9,586 nt of DNA from Spirochaeta sp. (GTDB lineage: Bacteria > Spirochaetota > Spirochaetia > DSM-27196 > Alkalispirochaetaceae): assembly GCA_027859055.1 (NCBI GenBank), contig JAQIBO010000350.1, positions 1 to 9,586 of the forward strand, read 5' to 3'. Of this stretch, positions 1 to 5,747 are shown one piece after another; position 1 is the stretch's first letter; each line of letters opens with the position of its first letter. Below the pieces are notes generated by a model. The model did not search any database, was not told the DNA's origin, and saw only the letters and a list, made by a program, of their open reading frames with translations. Position numbers and translations under genes: made by a program.

Positions 1-78
1 CCCTCTGACCCTCGGCCTGGAACGTCGATGTTCTGGCCGGTAAAGGCGGTGCCCGCGGTGGGCAGCGCACGGCCGCTA

Positions 79-151
79 TCGGGATGGCCGGACTCGAACC
101 GGCGGTCTCCTGCTCCCAAAGCAGGCGCCTTAGCCACTAGGCTACATCCCG
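79..151 (-). tRNA. tRNA-Pro with anticodon TGG
   Basis: Read on the minus strand, the 73 bases fold into a complete cloverleaf. The acceptor stem pairs CGGGATG with CATCCCG. The D arm is GCCT/AGGC, the anticodon stem is CCTGC/GCAGG around the loop TTTGGGA, and the T arm is GCCGG/CCGGC around TTCGAGT. The anticodon in the seven-base loop is TGG, which reads proline CCN codons. The C1-G72 first pair and discriminator A73 are typical of bacterial tRNA-Pro. No CCA follows in the DNA (the next bases are TAG), so the 3' end must be added by a CCA-adding enzyme. Its promoter lies at 164-192. I see no good terminator downstream before the window edge. Confidence 0.97.
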
Positions 152-163
152 GATGCGGGAACG

Positions 164-192
164 AGTATATGTGAGCGGCGTGCGCCGGTCAA
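164..192 (-). promoter_or_regulatory. sigma70-type promoter of tRNA-Pro
   Basis: On the minus strand, TTGACC (187-192) is followed by exactly 17 bases and then TATACT (164-169). These are near-consensus -35 and -10 boxes at the ideal spacing. Transcription would start near 157, about six bases before the mature tRNA 5' end. No other gene could use this promoter in this orientation within the window. Confidence 0.8.
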
Positions 193-216
193 CGGGCGGG
201 GCCGTGGTCAACGGGC
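187..216. repeat. 11-bp direct repeat covering the tRNA promoter -35 box
   Basis: GGTCAACGGGC occurs at 187-197 and again at 206-216, 19 bases apart start to start. The copy nearer the tRNA contains the -35 hexamer (TTGACC on the minus strand). The outer copy repeats that hexamer plus five flanking bases about two helical turns upstream. It may be a regulator site, an alternative -35, or a small local duplication. Confidence 0.6.
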
Positions 217-305
217 TGGGCATCGGCGGCGGGCGCCCGGTAGCTGGAAAGCGGCCGCACCCCGCCTAACCTGCCGCGCCGCCCAACCCGCCACTCCTCA
301 AGCCC

Positions 306-344
306 TTGACCGCGCCCGGCGTCCGTAATACCTTACATTATAAG
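306..344 (+). promoter_or_regulatory. possible promoter of the rhodanese-led operon
   Basis: TTGACC at 306-311 is followed 17 bases later by TACCTT (329-334), a modest -10. TATAAG at 339-344 is a better -10 hexamer but has no -35 at proper distance. The 329-347 stretch is markedly AT-rich compared with its surroundings, as expected for a promoter melting region. If the downstream -10 is used, the transcript would begin only a base or two before the ATG at 353, which would favour the ATG at 371 or a leaderless message. Confidence 0.4.
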
Positions 345-352
345 TAATCTAT

Positions 353-790
353 ATGAAGGCGGTTGAATATATGAGCAGCCAATACGACGTGTCGGGGCAG
401 CCGGTGGACCTCGGGCCTGATCAGTTTGCCAAAAAGATGGATGAGGATCATACGGTGGTACTGGATGTCCGCACGCCCGAAGAGTACAGCGCGGCGCACC
501 TGAAAGATGCGGTTCTGCTCAATATCGCCGATCCCGCCTTTCCCGACCAGATCGACACTCTCGACCGAGGCGCGCCGTATCTGGTGTACTGTCGAAGCGG
601 GAGTCGCAGCTGGACCGCCGGGCGGTACATGATTCAGCTCGGGTTTACCGAAGTGTACAACCTGGAGGACGGGATTATCTCCTGGACGGGAGCCGTGGAG
701 CAGGGAGCCGTAGAACAGGGAGACGCGCCGAAGTCGGGCCAGGTGACGCCGGGCCCGACGGAAGGCTCAGCCGGTCGGCACGACCGGTGA
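353..790 (+). CDS. single-domain rhodanese-like sulfurtransferase
   Basis: A 145-residue cytoplasmic protein with one rhodanese domain (about residues 18-112). The motif VVLDVRTPEEY at the start of the domain and the active-site loop LVYCRSGSRS, with persulfide-forming Cys80, are both intact. GHI/AAHL-type and NLEDGI-type signatures also fit. The domain should carry sulfane sulfur as a cysteine persulfide. It sits nine bases before a persulfide dioxygenase/rhodanese fusion, so the two probably act together in sulfide or polysulfide handling. The C-terminal tail (about residues 112-145) is low complexity and contains GAVEQ twice. The start is uncertain. ATG 353 gives the longest frame but lacks a clear ribosome binding site. 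ATG 371 has GAAGG 11 bases upstream and would give a 139-residue protein. Confidence 0.9.
   Translation: MKAVEYMSSQYDVSGQPVDLGPDQFAKKMDEDHTVVLDVRTPEEYSAAHLKDAVLLNIADPAFPDQIDTLDRGAPYLVYCRSGSRSWTAGRYMIQLGFTEVYNLEDGIISWTGAVEQGAVEQGDAPKSGQVTPGPTEGSAGRHDR
688..717 (+). repeat. two-copy 15-bp tandem repeat in the rhodanese gene
   Basis: Bases 688-702 (GGGAGCCGTGGAGCA) are repeated at 703-717 with two substitutions. The unit is in frame and encodes GAVEQ twice in the low-complexity C-terminal tail, outside the rhodanese fold. It is probably a recent slippage duplication with little functional weight. Confidence 0.7.
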
Positions 791-799
791 GGAGGGGAT

Positions 800-2194
800 A
801 TGTTCATTGAACGAGTCTACGACCGCGGCCTGGCCCAGGCCAGTTACGTTGTCGCGTGCCAGGCGAGCGGGGAAGCGGTTGTCATCGATCCCCGCCGGGA
901 CGTTGACATCTATCTGGAAATTGTGGCGCGGGAGGAGTTTTCAATCACCCGGGTGCTCGAGACGCATGTTCATGCGGACTACCTGAGCGGCGCCCGCGAA
1001 CTTGCGGCGGCCACCGGGGCGGAGCTGCTCCTTTCCGGTGAGGGCGGGGCTGACTGGCAGTACCGGTTTGATCATACGCCGCTTCACGACGATGACACGG
1101 TGACGATCGGGAACCTGTCGCTGCAGGCGATCCACACCCCCGGCCATACGCCGGAGCATCTCAGTTTTCTCCTGTTCGACCACGCCGCGGGTGAACGTCC
1201 ACGGATGATCTTCACCGGAGACTTTCTGTTTGCCGGCGACGTAGGACGACCCGATCTTCTTGACGAGGCGGCAGGGTATTCCGGCACGCGCGAAGTTGGT
1301 GCACGCGCATTGTACGCATCACTCCAGCGGGTGGCTGAACTTCCCGATGACGTTTTGGTGTGGCCGGGACACGGCGCCGGCTCGGCGTGCGGCAAGGCGC
1401 TCGGGGCCGTGCCGGTTTCGACTCTCGGGTTTGAACGTGATACGAACCCGGCGTTCCGGCAGGTCGACGAAGATGCGTTTGTCTCGTGGCTGCTGGACGG
1501 GCAGCCGGAAGCACCGCGCTATTTCGGTACGATGAAGCGTCTCAATATCGCCCGTCCCCGGGAGAGTGTGCGCGCAGCGCAGCCCGGCACGGACACGCTT
1601 CCGGTGTTCACACCGGAACAGCTTGCCGACAGCGACGTTCAGGTGTTTGATCTGCGCGATGCCGACGATTTCGCAGCCGCCCGCCTCCCGGGAAGCATCA
1701 ACATTCCCTTTGCGGAGGATATGGCCACGTGGTTTGGATGGCTTGCCGCGTATGACCGGGATATCGTGCTTGTCGCCGGCCGCGACGAACGCGAGACGGC
1801 GCTGCGCGCTCTTCTGAGAATCGGACTGGACCGCTGCATCGGCTTCATCGACCCGGCGTCGCTATCCGAAAGCGTCACTGCCGCGGCCGGAACACCCTCC
1901 CACTCGGGTACGATCGAGTCGGTCGACGTGAACGCTGCGCGAGAACTCATCGACGATGGGATACCGGTACTCGATGTGCGTTCGCGCAGTGAATACGAGG
2001 ATGGGCATATCGACGTTGCCAGCCACAGGCACCTCGGCTATCTCTCCGATTTCCGGCCGGATGACCCGACGCAGCCGATTCTCGTGCACTGCCAGAGCGG
2101 GTATCGATCGTCGATCGCCGCGAGTCTTCTCATTCGCAACGGCGTTCAGAAGGTATTCAATCTGGCCGGAGGATATGACGCCTGGTCCGCTTGA
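800..2194 (+). CDS. persulfide dioxygenase-rhodanese fusion (MBL fold, CstB-like architecture)
   Basis: A 464-residue three-domain protein. Residues 1-245 are a metallo-beta-lactamase fold of the ETHE1/persulfide dioxygenase type: ETHVHADY (54-61), TPGHTPEH (113-120), TGD (139-141) and PGHG (189-192). His56, His116 and Asp141 match the three iron ligands of human ETHE1. Tyr61 replaces the last His of the general HxHxDH motif, which is not an ETHE1 iron ligand. Residues 270-352 form a rhodanese domain whose catalytic loop reads VAGRDER without cysteine, so it is a pseudo-rhodanese. Residues 374-463 form a complete rhodanese with HCQSGYRS and Cys431. This order matches staphylococcal CstB, which oxidises persulfides to sulfite/thiosulfate. 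GAGGAGGGG at 789-797, overlapping the upstream stop, is a strong ribosome binding site. The role is probably sulfide/persulfide detoxification in the cytoplasm. Confidence 0.93.
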   Translation: MFIERVYDRGLAQASYVVACQASGEAVVIDPRRDVDIYLEIVAREEFSITRVLETHVHADYLSGARELAAATGAELLLSGEGGADWQYRFDHTPLHDDDTVTIGNLSLQAIHTPGHTPEHLSFLLFDHAAGERPRMIFTGDFLFAGDVGRPDLLDEAAGYSGTREVGARALYASLQRVAELPDDVLVWPGHGAGSACGKALGAVPVSTLGFERDTNPAFRQVDEDAFVSWLLDGQPEAPRYFGTMKRLNIARPRESVRAAQPGTDTLPVFTPEQLADSDVQVFDLRDADDFAAARLPGSINIPFAEDMATWFGWLAAYDRDIVLVAGRDERETALRALLRIGLDRCIGFIDPASLSESVTAAAGTPSHSGTIESVDVNAARELIDDGIPVLDVRSRSEYEDGHIDVASHRHLGYLSDFRPDDPTQPILVHCQSGYRSSIAASLLIRNGVQKVFNLAGGYDAWSA

Positions 2195-2218
2195 TGGTAC
2201 ACTGCCGCGGGACGGACT

Positions 2219-2857
2219 ATGGAAGATACAGACAGGTTTATTGCGATTCTTACGGCGCTGACGGAGGAGTACCCGGATACGCCGAGTATGCTCTCCTACC
2301 GGTCGCCGTTTGAACTGCTTATCGGAGTGATCCTCTCCGCCCAGACGACCGACGACCAGGTCAACGCCGCCACCCCGGCTCTTTTTGCGCGCTTCCCCGA
2401 TGCTGCGGCGCTTGCAGCCGCCGAACCGGCGGAGGTGGAAGCGCTGATCCATTCGGTCGGCTTCTTCCGACAAAAAGCCAAAAGCATAGTTGCCACTGCG
2501 CAGATGCTCGTCGATGAGTTTGACGGTCGGGTACCGGATTCGATGGAGGACCTCACGCGCCTGCGCGGTGTCGGTCGCAAATCTGCAGGCGTGATTCTCC
2601 TTCACGTGTACGACACTCCCGCAATCATCGTGGACACCCATTTCGGACGGGTGGTCCGGCGGCTCGGTTTTTCCACCGCCGCGGAACCCGGACGGCTGGA
2701 GCGTGACGTCGCCGCGGTCCTGCCGCCGGAGTACTGGAACAGTGCCAGCATGCGCCTGAACTACCACGGCAGACGGTTCTGTTTTGCCAGAAAACCCGAC
2801 TGTGCCGGGTGTCCCGTCTCTGACCTCTGCCCCAGCGCGTTTAGCGGTTCATCATGA
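2219..2857 (+). CDS. nth: endonuclease III, DNA glycosylase/AP lyase
   Basis: A 212-residue protein, about the length of E. coli Nth (211). It removes oxidised pyrimidines from DNA and cleaves the abasic site in base excision repair. SAQTTDDQVN (40-49) is the family signature. The helix-hairpin-helix LRGVGRKSAGV (115-125) carries the Schiff-base lysine Lys121, and VDTH (138-141) carries the catalytic Asp139. The C-terminal [4Fe-4S] motif is canonical C-x6-C-x2-C-x5-C (Cys188, 195, 198, 204). The gene begins 24 bases after the persulfide dioxygenase gene with only a weak GGGACGG-type binding site. Its TGA stop overlaps the queG start as ATGA, so translation of the two is probably coupled. The neighbours do not suggest a specialised role. 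Confidence 0.97.
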   Translation: MEDTDRFIAILTALTEEYPDTPSMLSYRSPFELLIGVILSAQTTDDQVNAATPALFARFPDAAALAAAEPAEVEALIHSVGFFRQKAKSIVATAQMLVDEFDGRVPDSMEDLTRLRGVGRKSAGVILLHVYDTPAIIVDTHFGRVVRRLGFSTAAEPGRLERDVAAVLPPEYWNSASMRLNYHGRRFCFARKPDCAGCPVSDLCPSAFSGSS

Positions 2858-4017
2858 TCGTACGAACACCGTGGTATCCCGAGGTTCCCGAAGAGATCGC
2901 TGAGTTGTGCCGCGCGGAGGGGCTTGAACTCCTCGGCGTAACCGACGCTGCGGCTGATCCGGAGCAGGAGCGGGTATACCGGGAATGGCTTGCCCAGGGG
3001 CGTCACGGTTCCATGGAGTACCTTGAACGCCACGCGGCGGGGAAATTCAGCCCTGCCGAGATTGTGCCCGGTGTCCAGTCGATCATCTTTGTCGCGCTCA
3101 ATTACTATCAGCGGGACCGAGGCGGCGAAGCGCCCTCAGGCACGGCGACCGAGCCCGACGGCGCTGCCCCAACGGACGCCGACGGCGCAGTCCCGATAGA
3201 CGGCGCGGCCCCGATAGACAGCGGTGCGCCGCCACCGCGGGGACGCATCGCCCGCTACGCCTGGGGACGGGATTACCATAAGGAGCTGGGAAAACGGCTC
3301 AAACGGATCGCCCGGGAGCTGGGGCGGCGCTATCCGGAGGACTCGTTTCGCGCGTTCACCGACGCGACGCCGCTCAGTGAACGCCACTACGCCGAACAGG
3401 CGGGAATCGGCTTTACCGGACGCCACACGCTGGTTATCAACGGCGAATTCGGAAGCTGGTTCTTCCTTGGCGAAATCCTCTCCACCCGCTATGTGCCCCC
3501 CGGCGAACCGGCCGGGATTCATCATGGCGCCTGTCCCCGAACGTGTGCGCGGTGCATCGACGTGTGTCCCACCGGCGCGCTCACCGCTCCGCACCAGATC
3601 GACGCCTCCCGCTGCATCTCGTACCTGACGATTGAGCACCGCGGCGTCATTCCCGAAGATCTGCGGCCGCTCATGGGGGAGTGGCTCTTTGGGTGCGATC
3701 TCTGCCAGGAGGTGTGCCCCCTTAACGTGCGCGCCCGTGAGACCGACGTCCCGGCGTTTGTGCGTCCCATTGCCGGCTCCCGCGTTCTGCTCCGTGAGCT
3801 CCTGCACATGCGCGACCACGAGTCGTTTGTGGACCGCTTTGCAGGCTCACCGCTGATGCGTCCGGGGTGGCGACTGATGCTTCGTAACGCGGCGATCGTC
3901 GCGGCAAACACCGGGGCTGTGGACCTGCTCCCGGATCTCCGGGCATCTCTGACGATAGATGATGCGGTCATCCGCGAGCACGTGAACTGGGCAATTGACA
4001 GATTGTCCGACAAGTAA
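2854..4017 (+). CDS. queG: epoxyqueuosine reductase QueG
   Basis: A 387-residue iron-sulfur, cobalamin-dependent enzyme for the last step of queuosine synthesis: reduction of epoxyqueuosine to queuosine at the wobble base of GUN-anticodon tRNAs. Family blocks seen are GRIARYAWGRDYHKELGKRL (130-149), the catalytic-acid segment with Asp170 in DATPLSER, GSWFFLGEI (200-208), CPTGAL, CISYLTIEHRG (254-264) and GCDLCQEVCPLN. Eight cysteines suit two [4Fe-4S] clusters (227, 231, 234, 238, 254, 281, 284, 288). The C-terminus (about 330-385) looks like HEAT-type helices, as in other QueG proteins. Two oddities: the first Cys pair is spaced x3 instead of the usual x2, and residues 88-129 hold an acidic Gly/Ala/Pro/Asp-rich insertion encoded by tandem repeats. 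The start overlaps the nth stop (ATGA). Confidence 0.96.
   Translation: MIVRTPWYPEVPEEIAELCRAEGLELLGVTDAAADPEQERVYREWLAQGRHGSMEYLERHAAGKFSPAEIVPGVQSIIFVALNYYQRDRGGEAPSGTATEPDGAAPTDADGAVPIDGAAPIDSGAPPPRGRIARYAWGRDYHKELGKRLKRIARELGRRYPEDSFRAFTDATPLSERHYAEQAGIGFTGRHTLVINGEFGSWFFLGEILSTRYVPPGEPAGIHHGACPRTCARCIDVCPTGALTAPHQIDASRCISYLTIEHRGVIPEDLRPLMGEWLFGCDLCQEVCPLNVRARETDVPAFVRPIAGSRVLLRELLHMRDHESFVDRFAGSPLMRPGWRLMLRNAAIVAANTGAVDLLPDLRASLTIDDAVIREHVNWAIDRLSDK
3157..3216 (+). repeat. degenerate 18-bp tandem repeat inside queG
   Basis: Three units near GACGGCGCnGnCCCGATA lie at 3157-3174, 3181-3198 and 3199-3216, with a six-base GACGCC spacer after the first. A further decayed copy may begin at 3217. 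Each unit is in frame and encodes DGA(A/V)P(I/T). The repeat generates most of the low-complexity insertion before the GRIARYAWG block. Confidence 0.75.
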
Positions 4018-4022
4018 TTGCG

Positions 4023-4051
4023 TTGAAGACGGTGATGGAATACGCTATATA
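4023..4051 (+). promoter_or_regulatory. possible promoter of the diguanylate cyclase gene
   Basis: In the 52-base gap after queG, TTGAAG (4023-4028) and TATATA (4046-4051) are separated by 17 bases, each matching four of six consensus positions. The predicted start would fall very close to the GAAGG ribosome binding site at 4056-4060, which weakens the case. Read-through from the upstream operon is equally possible. Confidence 0.3.
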
Positions 4052-4069
4052 TGTCGAAGGTAAATCTAT

Positions 4070-5746
4070 ATGGAAAAACTTCCCGGCGCCGTGAACGAAC
4101 GCCTGGAACTGCTCTCGCGACAGTTTCGGGATGGTCTGGCGAAACGTATTCATGAAATCGATGCTCTGGAAGCGCAGGCGCTCTCTGGAAACGCTGACAG
4201 TACGCGGGAGCTCCGGATGCGGCTGCACCGAATTGCAGGCACGGCAGCTACGTTCGGCATGGATGCGTTGAACGGTGCGGCCCGAGAAGCGGAGGAGGCG
4301 GTTGAACGGGACCTGGTCCACGCGGCCGGGACGATAGCGACCGATACCGTTGGTACGATTGAACTCCTTCGCGCCGCCGCCGAACACCCGTACGTGGCCC
4401 GGATCGGTTCGTCCGAAGAGGTCTCTGCCGCGTCTCAAAAGACGCCGCGGCGGCTGGTTATCGTCGCCGGTTCTGTTGCCGGATTGCCGGCCCGCTTTGA
4501 CGAACAGCTGGCGGTGTTCGGTATGATGCTGGTGCGAGTGGACGAGCTGGACGAAATACGAACGTACCTTCATCAGCTTCAGGGCGACGCGGAGGAGGCG
4601 GCACCGCCTGAGCGCGGCGCGATCGAACACTGCATCCTGCTTACCGAGGTTGCCTTTATTGCGGAGACGCCGGAGCGTCTTCGCGAGGTCGTTTCACTGC
4701 GGGAAGAGTTTCCCTCGCGGCTGCTCACGGTTCTGGTAGGGGAGGAAGACGACTTCCAGATTCGCTTGCGCTCGGTGCGTTTCGGTGCCGACGCGTTTAT
4801 TCCGATACCGCTGGACTTGACCACGCTGATCGATAAGCTGGAGGCAACGCTCGAACGGGAGCAGGACAATCCGTACCATGTACTGATCGTCGACGACGAC
4901 CCGGAGCAGGTTTCCGACACTGCTCTGGCGTTGCAAAACGCGGGGATGATCACCTCGGTGGTCACGGACCCGCAAAAGATTTTTCGCGTTCTCGTTGAGT
5001 ACAAGCCGGAACTGATTCTGATGGACATGTATATGCCCGGGTGCAACGGCGCGGAGCTTTCCGGGATTATCCGGCAGAACGAGAATTTCGTCAGTATTCC
5101 GATAGTCTTCCTGTCAGTTGAAACCGACGCCGAACGGCAGCTTGAGGCGATTCGCAGCGGCGCTGATGATTTTATCGTGAAGCCGTTCAGCGTTGAACAC
5201 CTTGTCACCTCCATTCGCATTCGTGCGGCGCGGACGCGGGCGATGCGTTTCCATATGGAACGCGATTCCCTCACCGGTCTGCTCAACCACACAAATCTGA
5301 AACAACGTCTTGAGCATGAGATGCAACGCTCCCGACGAATCGGTATTGAACTGGTATTTGCGATGATCGATATCGACAAGTTTAAACGGGTAAACGACAC
5401 CTACGGGCACCTCACCGGAGACCGCGTTATCAAGAGCCTGACCCGTCTGCTTGTGGAACGGCTGCGTCGGACCGACATCGTCGGACGGTATGGCGGTGAA
5501 GAGTTCGGGATCATCTTCTTTAACACCACCGCCTATCACGCTGAACGTATAATGAATGAGATCAGGGAGAGCTTCGCCCTGATCCGGCAGAACAGCGGCA
5601 CCACCGAGTTCTCCGTGACGTTCAGTTGCGGCATCGGCGAGTTTCCACGCTTTGAGACCGCTCAGGAGATTAACGAGGCCGCTGACATAGCGTTGTACAA
5701 AGCAAAACAGTCCGGTCGTAATCGCGTGCTCATCGCCGAGAGTTAA
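4070..5746 (+). CDS. Hpt/pseudo-receiver/receiver/GGDEF diguanylate cyclase
   Basis: A 558-residue soluble signalling protein with no membrane segment. Residues 10-105 are a histidine phosphotransfer domain: LHRIAGTAATFG with His53. Residues 128-262 look like a degenerate receiver: the phospho-Asp position is Glu193 (ILLTE), the acidic pocket is absent, and the conserved Lys is replaced (FIPIP). Residues 269-387 are an intact receiver with VDDDPE (Asp275-277), phospho-acceptor Asp319 (ILMDMYMP), Ser349 and Lys371 (KPF). Residues 396-557 are the GGDEF domain with active site RYGGEEF (473-479), DIDKFKRVND, and an RxxD inhibitory site (Arg466-Asp469) five residues before GGEEF. The protein should make cyclic di-GMP under phosphorelay control with product inhibition. 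The layout is PleD-like with an Hpt added. GAAGG at 4056-4060 supports the start. No partner histidine kinase lies nearby. Confidence 0.94.
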   Translation: MEKLPGAVNERLELLSRQFRDGLAKRIHEIDALEAQALSGNADSTRELRMRLHRIAGTAATFGMDALNGAAREAEEAVERDLVHAAGTIATDTVGTIELLRAAAEHPYVARIGSSEEVSAASQKTPRRLVIVAGSVAGLPARFDEQLAVFGMMLVRVDELDEIRTYLHQLQGDAEEAAPPERGAIEHCILLTEVAFIAETPERLREVVSLREEFPSRLLTVLVGEEDDFQIRLRSVRFGADAFIPIPLDLTTLIDKLEATLEREQDNPYHVLIVDDDPEQVSDTALALQNAGMITSVVTDPQKIFRVLVEYKPELILMDMYMPGCNGAELSGIIRQNENFVSIPIVFLSVETDAERQLEAIRSGADDFIVKPFSVEHLVTSIRIRAARTRAMRFHMERDSLTGLLNHTNLKQRLEHEMQRSRRIGIELVFAMIDIDKFKRVNDTYGHLTGDRVIKSLTRLLVERLRRTDIVGRYGGEEFGIIFFNTTAYHAERIMNEIRESFALIRQNSGTTEFSVTFSCGIGEFPRFETAQEINEAADIALYKAKQSGRNRVLIAES

Positions 5747-5747
5747 C
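5742..5747. other. shared stop-codon palindrome between convergent genes
   Basis: The palindrome GTTAAC supplies TAA for the cyclase gene (5744-5746, plus) and TAA for the hypothetical gene (5743-5745, minus). The two coding regions therefore meet tail-to-tail with a four-base overlap and no room for an intergenic terminator. Confidence 0.75.

Larger units (their letters stand above)
152..352. other. intergenic region with divergent promoters
   Basis: I see no gene here. It holds the minus-strand tRNA promoter, the duplicated GGTCAACGGGC element, about 85 bases of GC-rich sequence without clear structure (217-300), and the candidate plus-strand operon promoter. The GC-rich part has no convincing hairpin-plus-T-run terminator. 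Confidence 0.6.

Noticed and set aside
51..63. GCCCGCGGTGGGC as a terminator hairpin for tRNA-Pro.
   Set aside because: The stem is only four base pairs and no T-run follows on the minus strand.
1..78. End of an upstream protein gene at the left edge.
   Set aside because: Short open stretches exist, but none shows a recognisable protein end, so nothing can be supported from 78 bases.
1862..2767. A 301-codon minus-strand open frame across the persulfide dioxygenase and nth genes.
   Set aside because: It is antisense to two confidently identified genes, its product is rich in Arg and Gly with no recognisable domain, and such long shadows are common in GC-rich DNA.
3995..4000. A perfect TTGACA -35 hexamer at the end of queG.
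   Set aside because: No acceptable -10 lies 15-19 bases downstream; the hexamer falls in coding sequence and is probably chance.
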